Assembly: GCF_000753795.1 (NCBI RefSeq) | Contig: NZ_JPEO01000019.1 | Coordinates: 1-64,000, forward strand | DNA from: Shewanella mangrovi | GTDB lineage: Bacteria; Pseudomonadota; Gammaproteobacteria; Enterobacterales; Shewanellaceae | Direction: 5' to 3' | DNA length: 64,000 nucleotides | Part shown: in pieces, positions 28,804 through 37,435 of the stretch | Layout of the letters: each line of letters opens with the position of its first letter | Numbering within the stretch: position 1 is the first letter of the stretch | The notes under the pieces: model-generated | What the model was told of the DNA's origin: nothing | Database searches by the model: none | Seen by the model: only the letters and a program-made list of their open reading frames with translations | Position numbers and translations under genes: made by a program

Positions 28804-28836
28804 AAAACAAAAAACCCCGCGACAATGGGCGCGGGG
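28804..28836 (-). terminator. leu attenuator terminator
   Basis: On the minus strand CCCCGCG pairs with CGCGGGG (28815-28821 with 28830-28836) and a T-rich run follows. It lies between the leader peptide gene and leuA, where a classic attenuator belongs. Stalling on the leader's leucine codons should stop this hairpin from forming. Confidence 0.88.
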
Positions 28837-28869
28837 TTTTGAGTTGTACTTGCTGTCTGGCAAACAGCC

Positions 28870-28935
28870 TTAACTCCTCCGCGCAGCACCTGCGAGAGTA
28901 AGGAGGAGGAGAGAGAGAGTTACGTTAGTTTGCAT
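28870..28935 (-). CDS. leuL: leu operon leader peptide
   Basis: A 21-residue reading frame starts MQTNV, continues TLSLLLLTL and ends AARRS. Six of its codons are leucine, four of them consecutive (CTC CTC CTC CTT). It lies between a good promoter and the attenuator hairpin, 111 bases before leuA. Ribosome stalling here when charged leucyl-tRNA is scarce would allow readthrough into leuABCD. Its GGAGGAG near the stop can pair with the CTCCTCCTCC of the Leu-codon run, giving the alternative structure expected of attenuators. Confidence 0.85.
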   Translation of the reverse strand: MQTNVTLSLLLLTLAGAARRS

Positions 28936-29003
28936 GCCAGTCAGCCAATATTCTTACAAAATTCTCGCGGTGATAATTATTCACCGAATTCAGAGTGGTT
29001 CAA

Positions 29004-29032
29004 TAAATAACCGTGATAAGGTTTTCTGTCAA
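29004..29032 (-). promoter_or_regulatory. leu operon promoter
   Basis: A perfect TTGACA (29027-29032) and TATTTA (29004-29009) are separated by 17 bases on the minus strand, about 60-70 bases upstream of the leader peptide. The remaining bases to 29245 are AT-rich; a TATAAT at 29193-29198 may serve the divergent TPR gene but has a weak -35. Confidence 0.65.
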
Positions 29033-29245
29033 CATCAATTTGCTAGAAATCGTTAAATCTTCCATTTTTGTTGCACTTTGATGATTCATACGCGCCAAAT
29101 TTTGAGAAATAGTGAGTATATGTCATATCAACAAAATGTAATAAATGCAGTATGCATCAATTTTTAACCAGCCACATTTGCTGAAAAAACGTTATAATCC
29201 CGCCTTGTCGTTTCAGTCATGATACCAATGCCATACGGAGATTAA

Positions 29246-31000
29246 ATGGACTTTCGCAGTTGGATCTTGAGCCTGTTTCTCTGCACCTTGGCAACGTTGG
29301 CTCATGCCGATGAAATGGATCGCCTCGCTACTCAGATTTATCAATTTCCGAATCAAGCTGCGAACAAAATCGGCGAGCTGGAGCAACATCAGGATAAGTT
29401 ATCTTCTAGTGAACAACTGCGGCTACAGCTACTAAAGTGTCAGTTGATGATTCAGTTAGGTGACAACTCAGCGGCAATTGATATCGCTCAGCAGGGGCAG
29501 CTAAGAGCTAAACAAGCTAAACTCGACATAGTTGCCCCCTACTTCGAAGTTTGTGCAGCAGAGGCTTATCAAGATATGGATGAGCTGAAGCAATCACTGC
29601 CTTTATTAGATTCTACCGCTCTCTACGCCAAGAAAAATAGTGACTATCAACTACTCTTTTCCGTATTAAGGCTGCGTGCTGAATCAGAAAATGAATTAAG
29701 TAACTTTGCTGCAGCCATTGAAGATCTGCGTCTTGCAATGGATATTTACCCCGACATCCAACATCAAAGCGAAGCATGGTTAAACCCTCCTCTAGCCTAC
29801 GTATATGCAGATATGGCATCTGTACTGCAAGCAACCGGCGACTATTCGCAAGCCGATTACTATTTAAATCTTGCGCAAGCTGAACCAAGTTCGAATGGCA
29901 AAATTAGGCATGTCCTCTACCTGATGCAATCTCGTGTTGCTCTCGACCAAGGCAAAGTAGAACAGAGTAACTCGCTGCTTAATAAGGCAATTGAAACCTT
30001 GCACTTAGTGCAGTCGGATGTTGAAAAAGCGCCATCATACGCGCAAATATCAGCCATCTACTTGATGCTAAATGAGCTTTCGGAAGCAAGTAAATACAGT
30101 AATCTCGCACTAAACTTGTACGAAAAATTGGGTATTAGTACAGGGACTATAGGTATTAGCCGACTCGCTGCACGCATAAAAATGCGGCAAGGAGACTTAG
30201 AAGGCGCGCTCAATGAAACAGATAATTCATTGTCATTGTCTATAGCACTCACCCAACCTTTTGACACCGCGGCTTCACAGCAACTTCGTGCAGAGATCTT
30301 GTATAAACAAGGCAAACTAGAGTCAGCTTATCAAGCGTTGCAGTCGGCTATAGTTGCACTGCAACAGGCGCAAGATAAACTCAATAGCACGCAATTTATG
30401 CAATACAAAGCCAAGTTGAGTTTACAGGAACAGCAACAGTCTCAAGCACAACAGCAAATCAAAGCCGCGACTAACAATAGTGAGCAAAAACTAAAACGTG
30501 CATATACCATGATTTACGCACTGTTACTGGTGCTGGTTGCGGTTATTTTTTGGATCATCAGTCGCTATAAAAACTGGTATCCCAAAGTGAGTAAGCCAAC
30601 CGCTGATGATAGTGAACAATGGGTAGAAGCCATGATTGAGACGGCGAAAGCGGCGGGTTATCCGTTGAGCTTATTAATTGTCAATATCAATCATATCAAG
30701 CAGGTGGATCTACCAGATGTAATTGAACAGGCTACGCATCGACTACGTGAACAAGACAAAATCATTCGTCACTCTGTTGACGAGTTACTCGTGCTATTGC
30801 CACATACATCAGCCGAAGGCGCCACCCGCGTGGTACGTCAATTGGAGCCGGTACTGCATATGTTCAGTATGCAACCAGCATCGATAGGGATGGCAGAGAT
30901 GAAACAACCAGATAATCTGCAATCACTGATCAAACGCGCCAATGTCAATCAATTATCTCGCACGCGAGAACGAGGCGTACCTCAAACTTCGCTGAGATAA
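29246..31000 (+). CDS. TPR-repeat membrane protein with degenerate GGDEF domain
   Basis: The 584-residue product has a signal peptide (cleavage near AHA) and a periplasmic array of TPR-like helices over about 30-390. One membrane helix at about 419-440 (MIYALLLVLVAVIFWII) and a C-terminal cytoplasmic domain at about 455-570 follow. That domain aligns by pattern with GGDEF diguanylate cyclases (a preceding FxhhDIDxFK-like INHIKQVDL and a following LVLLPHTSAEGA). But the signature reads SVDEL at about 510 instead of GGDEF, and catalytic and metal residues are missing. It probably binds rather than makes cyclic-di-GMP, or has another role. It is convergent with recQ, overlapping it by 19 bases. 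Confidence 0.75.
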   Translation: MDFRSWILSLFLCTLATLAHADEMDRLATQIYQFPNQAANKIGELEQHQDKLSSSEQLRLQLLKCQLMIQLGDNSAAIDIAQQGQLRAKQAKLDIVAPYFEVCAAEAYQDMDELKQSLPLLDSTALYAKKNSDYQLLFSVLRLRAESENELSNFAAAIEDLRLAMDIYPDIQHQSEAWLNPPLAYVYADMASVLQATGDYSQADYYLNLAQAEPSSNGKIRHVLYLMQSRVALDQGKVEQSNSLLNKAIETLHLVQSDVEKAPSYAQISAIYLMLNELSEASKYSNLALNLYEKLGISTGTIGISRLAARIKMRQGDLEGALNETDNSLSLSIALTQPFDTAASQQLRAEILYKQGKLESAYQALQSAIVALQQAQDKLNSTQFMQYKAKLSLQEQQQSQAQQQIKAATNNSEQKLKRAYTMIYALLLVLVAVIFWIISRYKNWYPKVSKPTADDSEQWVEAMIETAKAAGYPLSLLIVNINHIKQVDLPDVIEQATHRLREQDKIIRHSVDELLVLLPHTSAEGATRVVRQLEPVLHMFSMQPASIGMAEMKQPDNLQSLIKRANVNQLSRTRERGVPQTSLR

Positions 31001-32838
31001 TCGCCAATCTCATCAATAAATTGCTGACCAAAACGCGCCCATTTACGTTCGCCGACACCACTGACGGCTAACATTTCAAGCTCAGTGGTCGGCATGTTCG
31101 CCGCCATTTCCGCCAAGGTCGCATCATTAAACACCAAATATGGTGGCACATCATATTCTTCGGCAATACTGCGCCGCAGCGTTTTCAAACGAGCAAACAG
31201 TCGTCGGTCATAATTCAGCGGCGCACGACTATTCCCCGTTTTATGCGTCATCGGCTTGTGCGTCATGTGCGATAGCGTTAAACGCGGTTCCGCCAGCATC
31301 AACGCCAACTCGCCACGCAGTATCGGCCTCGCCGCTTCAGTTAAGCGCAGACTAGAACCACGGGAAATATCTTGATTGATAAGCCCTAGATGAATGAGTT
31401 GCCGAGTTACGCTCAACCAGTATTCCGCGCTCTTATCTTTGCCAAGTCCCCAAGTAGACAGCTTATCGTGGCCCCGCTCAGTTATTGGAGCCGAACGGCC
31501 TCCGCGCAGCACCTCAATCACATAATTCAAACCAAACTTTTGCTTCAAGCGGTAAATGCACGACAACACCTTTTGCGCATCTTCGGTGCCGTTGTAGCGT
31601 TTCGGCGGATCTAGACAGATATCGCAGTTGCCACAAGGTTCAGCAGCCTCACCGAAATAATGCAGCAATACCTGACGGCGACAGGTTTGCGCTTCGGCAA
31701 ACGCCACCATAGTATTGAGCTTATGCAGTTCCACTTGCTGTTGCGGCCCCGGTTCACTTTGGTCAATCAAGTGCCTCACCCGCTGAATATCAGCCGGGTC
31801 AAACAGCATCAGTGCCTCTGACGGCATACCATCACGACCTGCACGGCCCGTTTCTTGGTAATAGGCCTCAATACTTTTGGGCAAATCATAATGCACCACA
31901 AAGCGCACATTGGATTTATTAATCCCCATGCCAAACGCCACTGTCGCCACCACGATTTCGAGCTGTTCTTTTAGAAAACGATCCTGCACGCTGGCACGCT
32001 CTTCGGTGCTCATGCCCGCGTGGTAACCTTCAGCGTGAAAACCTTGCAACCTCAATCCTTTCGCCACTTCATCCACGCGGCGACGGCTAGCGCAGTACAC
32101 TATCCCTGCCGCACCTTGTTGCGTCTTAATAAACTGCCGTAATTGGTTAGCAGCATTGAGTTTTTCTGCCACTGTGTAGCGGATGTTGGGGCGGTCAAAA
32201 CTGGATAATAAGGTGAAAGGGGCAATATTGAGTCGCTGACAAATATCCTGACGCGTGGCTTCATCGGCGGTAGCGGTAAGTGCTGCGATAGGCAGTGCTG
32301 GGAATAGCTGTTTTAGCCTGCCGAGCTGGGCATACTCAGGGCGAAAATCATGCCCCCATTGGCTAATACAATGCGCTTCATCAACGGCAATCATATCAAG
32401 CGGCAGGTGATGTAAACGCTCGATAAAGTCGTTACTCATCAACCGCTCTGGCGCGATATACAGCAGCTTGATTTCGCCTTGATGTAAGCCCCTCAGTATC
32501 TGAAATTGCTGATCGCGACTAAGCGATGAGTTGAGATACGCTGCATTAACGCCCATCTGTTGTAGTGCATCCACCTGATCTTTCATCAGCGAAATCAGCG
32601 GCGAAACGACTAAGGTAAGCCCTTGCATCAGCAAGGCTGGCAATTGATAACACAGGCTTTTGCCACCACCAGTGGGCATGATGATAAGGCAATCTTGACC
32701 ATCGAGTAACTGCTCAATGACTTGTCGTTGGCCCTGACGGAATTCTCGATAGCCAAACACTTGCTGCAGCACCGCATCCATAGCGGAGACATCAGCAGTC
32801 AATTTCGGCAAGGGTGAATTTTCGAGACTTGATTCCAT
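30982..32838 (-). CDS. recQ: ATP-dependent DNA helicase RecQ
   Basis: RecQ is a 3'-5' helicase in recombination repair. The product has the ATP loop MPTGGGKSLCYQ, the DEAHC box, and motif VI ETGRAGRDG. A zinc-binding cluster (CRRQ..HYFGEAAEPCGNCDIC) and a C-terminal HRDC domain follow. I prefer the ATG at 32838 (MESSLENS), giving 618 residues. A GTG 45 bases upstream is possible; neither has a clear ribosome site. Confidence 0.95.
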   Translation of the reverse strand: MESSLENSPLPKLTADVSAMDAVLQQVFGYREFRQGQRQVIEQLLDGQDCLIIMPTGGGKSLCYQLPALLMQGLTLVVSPLISLMKDQVDALQQMGVNAAYLNSSLSRDQQFQILRGLHQGEIKLLYIAPERLMSNDFIERLHHLPLDMIAVDEAHCISQWGHDFRPEYAQLGRLKQLFPALPIAALTATADEATRQDICQRLNIAPFTLLSSFDRPNIRYTVAEKLNAANQLRQFIKTQQGAAGIVYCASRRRVDEVAKGLRLQGFHAEGYHAGMSTEERASVQDRFLKEQLEIVVATVAFGMGINKSNVRFVVHYDLPKSIEAYYQETGRAGRDGMPSEALMLFDPADIQRVRHLIDQSEPGPQQQVELHKLNTMVAFAEAQTCRRQVLLHYFGEAAEPCGNCDICLDPPKRYNGTEDAQKVLSCIYRLKQKFGLNYVIEVLRGGRSAPITERGHDKLSTWGLGKDKSAEYWLSVTRQLIHLGLINQDISRGSSLRLTEAARPILRGELALMLAEPRLTLSHMTHKPMTHKTGNSRAPLNYDRRLFARLKTLRRSIAEEYDVPPYLVFNDATLAEMAANMPTTELEMLAVSGVGERKWARFGQQFIDEIGDYLSEV

Positions 32839-33033
32839 TAACACGGCATAACAACTTAAGGAGGGTACATTGTACTGAAGCACTGAGCATTAAGCATCCG
32901 TAATTGGCAGCTAAATTCATTGAATGATCAGCAACCATTACTGCTCACGAATTGGTGCATATCATCTTTTGCTTGAATAACCGACAGTTACCCAGCACAA
33001 TCTCTCTCCCTCACCAAGACCACCATAGTCAAC

Positions 33034-33927
33034 ATGGCCGATACAGAATACCGCAAAGGCATAGTGCTTGCGCTTAGTGCTTATATTTTTTGGGGCTTTG
33101 CACCACTCTATTTCAAACTTATCCAGCAAGTCGCGCCGTTGCAGATCCTCGTACATCGTATCGTTTGGTCGTTCGTATTGATGGGCATACTTATTGCGCT
33201 CATGGGCGGTTATGGCCGCATCAGACAACTTCTAAAGCAGCCTAAGCAGCTGCTGGTGTTGACCATCACTTCGATATTGGTTGCGGCCAACTGGCTTTTG
33301 TTTATCTGGGCGGTGAATAATGATCACCTCTTAGATGCCAGCCTCGGCTATTTTATTAATCCCCTAGTGAACGTGGTACTTGGGTTACTGTTTTTATCGG
33401 AGCGGTTGAGCAAACTGCAGTGGTTTGCCGTAGCACTTGCTGCATCAGGCGTAGCAATTCAACTGATCTCATTTGGCTCCATTCCCGTGGTGTCACTTGC
33501 GCTGGCGGGAACTTTCGGGGTTTATGCGCTGCTGAGAAAAAAGGTCAACATTGATGCGATGACGGGGTTAGCGGTCGAAACCGCTATTTTACTGCCGCCA
33601 GCACTGTTGGTGATGTGGTTTGCCGAGGGCGAACAGGCATCGCACATGCTCACCAACGGCTGGCATCTCAATCTGTTATTAGTGGCAGCCGGGGTCATCA
33701 CCACCATTCCACTACTGTGTTTTGCTGGCGCTGCCGTGCGCATTCCCTTGAGCACTCTGGGCTTTTTCCAATATGTCGGCCCCAGCATTATGTTTGTCAT
33801 GGCCGTAATTGTGTTTCACGAACCGTTTGATATGGAAAAAAGTGTCACCTTTGGCTTTATCTGGAGCGCGCTTCTAGTGTTTAGCTTCGATATGCTACGA
33901 CGCCGTCGTCGTTTGACTGTCGCGTAA
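33034..33927 (+). CDS. rarD: RarD-type EamA-family transporter
   Basis: The 297-residue product has 10 predicted membrane helices in two EamA repeats. It closely follows E. coli RarD, for example NWLLFIWAVNN, SLGYFINPLVN and LSTLGFFQY. RarD proteins are inner-membrane exporters or permeases linked to chloramphenicol sensitivity in some hosts; the substrate is uncertain. Its last 33 bases overlap the convergent PH-domain-like gene. Confidence 0.88.
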   Translation: MADTEYRKGIVLALSAYIFWGFAPLYFKLIQQVAPLQILVHRIVWSFVLMGILIALMGGYGRIRQLLKQPKQLLVLTITSILVAANWLLFIWAVNNDHLLDASLGYFINPLVNVVLGLLFLSERLSKLQWFAVALAASGVAIQLISFGSIPVVSLALAGTFGVYALLRKKVNIDAMTGLAVETAILLPPALLVMWFAEGEQASHMLTNGWHLNLLLVAAGVITTIPLLCFAGAAVRIPLSTLGFFQYVGPSIMFVMAVIVFHEPFDMEKSVTFGFIWSALLVFSFDMLRRRRRLTVA

Positions 33928-34434
33928 TTGTTGCAGCAATACGGACGCCTGTGGCGAGCTCAGCAGCAGACTAAAACCCAATTTTGTCGGAATAAACAGG
34001 ACGTGCTGAGTATCGGATACAGCCACTAGCGCTTTGCCGTCCTGTTTTAGCTGGAACCATCCCAAATGGTAGCCTGGCAATCCTACACCATTGGTGCGCC
34101 ACGACAGCGCTGGAGCTTGTTGACTCTGCATATCCACCACTTTGGCACCGGTCAAATCCAAGTCGCTTAAGGCAATATGGCGACCATAAAGTGGCATATC
34201 AATCTGTAAATCAGTCTGCGCCACCAGCAAAGTAGCGTGATTTGCCTGCCAGTACATCCACCCAAAAAAACCAACGGTCGCAATCACGAGACCGGCAGAA
34301 ACTGAAGTTGCCGTGGCAGGCATTGGCTTTTGCCAAATAAATAACATGATGACAATCAGAAAGATGATAAGCCCGGCAAAACTCCAATGCGCGGCAGTTG
34401 AAAGTGGGGCTAATACTGAAGTTTGATGTTCCAT
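33895..34434 (-). CDS. Two-helix membrane protein, PH-like domain
   Basis: This 179-residue protein has two hydrophobic helices near the N-terminus (about 17-35 and 45-65), then a soluble C-terminal domain with the pattern of bacterial PH domains. The start at 34434 (MEHQ) is chosen because an AGGA ribosome site lies 8 bases away; an ATG two codons upstream is too close to it. It follows argA on the same strand, separated by a perfect inverted repeat. No specific function is known to me. Confidence 0.7.
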   Translation of the reverse strand: MEHQTSVLAPLSTAAHWSFAGLIIFLIVIMLFIWQKPMPATATSVSAGLVIATVGFFGWMYWQANHATLLVAQTDLQIDMPLYGRHIALSDLDLTGAKVVDMQSQQAPALSWRTNGVGLPGYHLGWFQLKQDGKALVAVSDTQHVLFIPTKLGFSLLLSSPQASVLLQQLRDSQTTTAS

Positions 34435-34470
34435 ATCCATATTCCTCTTGAATGAACATGGATGAAGTAT

Positions 34471-34503
34471 GAGCGGCATTGACATAATATGTCAATGCCG
34501 CTC
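34471..34503. repeat. Perfect 15-base inverted repeat between argA and the PH-like gene
   Basis: GAGCGGCATTGACAT and its exact complement flank a 3-base loop. As RNA this is a very stable hairpin just 14 bases beyond the argA stop and 36 bases before the next gene's start. There is no T-run after it, so it may be a processing or stabilising structure, or a partial terminator. Confidence 0.75.
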
Positions 34504-34516
34504 TACGAAAAATGAC

Positions 34517-35845
34517 TTAAAGGTCTAATGCGAGGATTTTGGAACGACGCTGATAGTTATACAGCTGCTTTTTCTTCGTCGGCAGCGCATCAACATCCAC
34601 CATTTGGAAGCCATGCTCTAAGAACCAATGAATACTGCGCGTAGTCAGCGCAAACAGGCGAGAATAACCACGTACTTTGGCTTGGTTGACAATGTTTTTC
34701 AGCAACAAACTACCACGGTCCATATCGCGATAATCTGGATGAACGACGAGGCAAGCGAACTCACCGGCATTATCTTCTTCAAATGGATACAAAGCCGCAC
34801 AGCCGATGACCAGCGCATCACGCTCGATAATCATAAACTGCTCGATTTCCATCTCTAACTGTTCGCGGGAACGACGCACCAAGATGCCTTGCTCTTCCAG
34901 CGGACGGATCAAATTGATAATACCGCCGATATCAGAAATCGATGCACGACGCAGACGTTCAGCGCTTTCAGTCACAATCTGAGTACCAATGCCATCACGG
35001 GTGAACAGTTCCTGCAACAGCGCCCCATCTTCTTGATGGCTCACCAAGTGGCAACGCGGCACACCTGCACGACAAGCATCAATAGCCGCCTTTAAGAAGG
35101 CTAAAGTACCACGGTCAGTATCTTGCTCTGCCAGCGATGTCAGCATGCGCTGTGCATCGTTTGGCATCAACTCAGCAATCACTTCACCATTTTCATCCTG
35201 CACACCGTGATTCGCGCTGAAACCGATAATTTTATCGGCTTTCAGCTTGATAGCGACTTGAGTCGCCACCTCTTCGGCCGTCAGGTTTAAACTTTCGCCA
35301 GTCACGGATGCCGCTATCGGTCCCATCAGGATGATGCTGTTCTTCTCTAACTGCTGTCTCAAACCTTGAGTATCAATACGACGCACTTTACCTGACAGGC
35401 AATAATCAATGCCGTTATCCACACCCAACGGCTGCGCAATCACGAAGTTGCCACTCACCACGTTAATTTGTGCGCCTTGCATCGGGGTATTAGACAGGTT
35501 CATCGATAACCGCGCTGTGATATCAAACTGCAGCGAACCCGCCACTTGCTTGATGACTTTCAGGCTACTTTCATCGGTAATGCGCACACCTTCATGATAA
35601 GCCGGCTCAATGGAATTCGCTTCTAATGCCGCGTCAATTTGCGGCCGTGCACCATAGACCAACACCACTTTGATGCCCAGGCTATGCAGTAGGGAAATAT
35701 CGTTAACGATTGAGCGAAAGTTGCCATCATCAATCGCTTCACCGCCCAGCATGACGACAAATGTTTTGCCGCGATGGGCATTAAGATAGGGAGCTGAATG
35801 ACGGAATCCGTCAACCAATTCTGTGGTACGCACCGTTAGTTTCAC
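34517..35845 (-). CDS. argA: N-acetylglutamate synthase ArgA
   Basis: ArgA makes N-acetylglutamate, the first step of arginine synthesis. The 442-residue product has an N-terminal amino acid kinase-like domain (VVMLGGEAIDD, YGARPQID, arginine-sensing) at about 1-280. A C-terminal GNAT acetyltransferase domain (LVVHPDYRDMDRGSLLL) follows at about 295-440. It is very close to the E. coli protein. Tandem ArgR boxes lie upstream. Confidence 0.96.
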   Translation of the reverse strand: MKLTVRTTELVDGFRHSAPYLNAHRGKTFVVMLGGEAIDDGNFRSIVNDISLLHSLGIKVVLVYGARPQIDAALEANSIEPAYHEGVRITDESSLKVIKQVAGSLQFDITARLSMNLSNTPMQGAQINVVSGNFVIAQPLGVDNGIDYCLSGKVRRIDTQGLRQQLEKNSIILMGPIAASVTGESLNLTAEEVATQVAIKLKADKIIGFSANHGVQDENGEVIAELMPNDAQRMLTSLAEQDTDRGTLAFLKAAIDACRAGVPRCHLVSHQEDGALLQELFTRDGIGTQIVTESAERLRRASISDIGGIINLIRPLEEQGILVRRSREQLEMEIEQFMIIERDALVIGCAALYPFEEDNAGEFACLVVHPDYRDMDRGSLLLKNIVNQAKVRGYSRLFALTTRSIHWFLEHGFQMVDVDALPTKKKQLYNYQRRSKILALDL

Positions 35846-35902
35846 CTTCTAGCAAAATTCGGCACGTTTACGGACAACGGCCGATTAAACAGGCGCCATG
35901 CT

Positions 35903-35941
35903 AATGCATTTTAATTCACTATTAAAGCATTTATTTTCACT
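35903..35941. promoter_or_regulatory. Tandem ARG boxes (ArgR operator)
   Basis: Two 18-base sites, 35903-35920 and 35924-35941, are 3 bases apart, the standard ArgR arrangement. The first contains TGCAT-TTTA-ATTCA, one mismatch from the core consensus. The second is weaker, with about three mismatches. They lie about 60 bases upstream of argA, so arginine-dependent repression is expected. Confidence 0.65.
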
Positions 35942-36023
35942 TTTAATGGCAAATCCAATGCGTTAAGGCGCGACTTACAGCGAAAGAATAATGTTAGTGT
36001 GCGACGAATATGTGAAAAAGCCA

Positions 36024-36052
36024 ATAAAAAAGCCTCTGTAAAAACAGAGGCT
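36024..36052 (-). terminator. rpmB-rpmG terminator
   Basis: A perfect 9-base-pair stem (AGCCTCTGT, 36031-36039, with 36044-36052) and AAAA loop is followed on the minus strand by TTTTTATT. It lies 30 bases past the rpmG stop. Confidence 0.88.
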
Positions 36053-36081
36053 CTTTCAGAATCCAAAAGTAATCGAGTCGA

Positions 36082-36255
36082 TTACTTGATTTTGGCTTCT
36101 TTGTAGATAACGTGCTGACGAATTACTGGATCAAATTTTTTGATTTCCATTTTCTCAGGCATGTTACGCTTGTTCTTTTCGGTAGTGTAGAAGTGACCAG
36201 TTTTGGCAGTAGATACCAGCTTGATCTTCTCACGATTGCCTTTAGCTTTAGCCAT
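36082..36255 (-). CDS. rpmG: 50S ribosomal protein L33
   Basis: The 57-residue product reads MAKAKGNREKIKLVSTAKTG at its start and continues with FYTT and KMEIKKFDP, the L33 pattern. It lacks the CXXC zinc pairs, so it is the zinc-independent (C-minus) form. It follows rpmB by 6 bases, as in many gammaproteobacteria. Confidence 0.96.
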   Translation of the reverse strand: MAKAKGNREKIKLVSTAKTGHFYTTEKNKRNMPEKMEIKKFDPVIRQHVIYKEAKIK

Positions 36256-36261
36256 TTTCTA

Positions 36262-36498
36262 TTACACCTTCTCGCCACGGGCACGAAGTTCAGCAACAAC
36301 TACTTCGATACCTTTCTTGTCGATAATGCGCATACCTTTGGTAGAAACGCGCAGTTGTACGAAACGCTTTTCGTCTTCCAACCAGAAACGGTGGTTCTGC
36401 AGGTTAGGCAAGAAACGACGACGAGTTGCGTTTTTCGCGTGCGAACGGTTGTTACCAACCATAGGACGCTTGCCAGTTACTTGGCATACTCTAGACAT
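36262..36498 (-). CDS. rpmB: 50S ribosomal protein L28
   Basis: The 78-residue product begins MSRVCQVTGKRPMVGNNRSH and continues with FLPNLQ and FWLEDEKRFVQLRVS, the L28 signature. It is the first gene of the rpmB-rpmG pair, ends 6 bases before rpmG and starts 123 bases from the end of radC. Confidence 0.97.
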   Translation of the reverse strand: MSRVCQVTGKRPMVGNNRSHAKNATRRRFLPNLQNHRFWLEDEKRFVQLRVSTKGMRIIDKKGIEVVVAELRARGEKV

Positions 36499-36620
36499 GT
36501 CAATCTTCTCCAAAAACAGTTTTAACGCTCGAGCATTAATGTACCTCGATATGGCCGTCGCCCGAGGCACAAAGAGGGCGCATGTTATACAGGATAATTG
36601 AAGAAAGATCAAGCACTCGA

Positions 36621-37298
36621 TCAGTTCAACCATCCGCGTTCGGCAAAGGAGACGATTTCCAGATCCCCTACAACCATGTGATCCAACAGGGGAACATCAA
36701 TGGTGGCCAGCGCACATTTTAATCGCTCAGTTATTCTTCTATCCGCCATGCTGGGCTCTGCCACACCCGAGGGATGGTTGTGACAGACGATTACGGCACC
36801 AGCCTGTTTTTCCAAAGCAAGGCGAACAACTTCTCGCGGATACACTGATGCAGCATCTAGCGTCCCACGAAATAATTCTACGAACTGAATCACCCTGTGC
36901 TGACTGTCCAGCAATAATATTGCAAACACTTCATATGCACGGTCTCCCAATTGTCTCATTAAATAGTCACGAGTTAAATCAGGATTTGTCAAAACAGTGC
37001 CTCTTTGTAGCTTTTCTCGTGACACTCTGCGCGAAATTTCAGCAGCCGATTGCAATTGAGCGAATTTGACCGGCCCTAACCCCGGAATTCTGCTCACTTG
37101 CTGCAATGGGGCTGCGAGGATTTGACGCAGCGAGCCAAACTCAGCCAGCAATGATCGGCCAAGTTCCACCGCATTTTGTCCTGGCAATCCATTACGCAGC
37201 AGTACTGCTATCAGCTCCGCATCACTGAGCACTTCCGCGCCGTCACGTAACAGTTTTTCACGCGGCCCTTCCCCGGCCGGCCAATCTTTAATACCCAT
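36621..37298 (-). CDS. radC: RadC-family JAMM-domain protein
   Basis: The 225-residue product has an N-terminal helix-hairpin-helix region (LAAPLQQVSRIPGLGPVKFAQLQ). A RadC JAMM domain with the full CHNHPSGVAEPSMADRRITERL zinc motif follows. RadC was once linked to repair; its true role is unresolved. The start at 37298 (MGIKDWPAGEGPREKL) has an AAAGGAG ribosome site 8 bases upstream; a further upstream ATG is less likely. It is divergent from coaBC. Confidence 0.95.
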   Translation of the reverse strand: MGIKDWPAGEGPREKLLRDGAEVLSDAELIAVLLRNGLPGQNAVELGRSLLAEFGSLRQILAAPLQQVSRIPGLGPVKFAQLQSAAEISRRVSREKLQRGTVLTNPDLTRDYLMRQLGDRAYEVFAILLLDSQHRVIQFVELFRGTLDAASVYPREVVRLALEKQAGAVIVCHNHPSGVAEPSMADRRITERLKCALATIDVPLLDHMVVGDLEIVSFAERGWLN

Positions 37299-37435
37299 CT
37301 GCGACTCCTTTCGCGATTTCATTGTTTTTGCGGTCGATAATCAAGTATGGCCGATTATTTGCGAGTTGCAGACTGCCCAGTTACCCGTGCTTTATGTTAA
37401 GGTTTAACTCTATTTCCTCGTTCAATTTATGAGCT

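Noticed and set aside
36203..36601. Plus-strand reading frames opposite rpmB and rpmG
   Set aside because: They are shadows of the conserved ribosomal protein genes on the other strand and lack ribosome sites.
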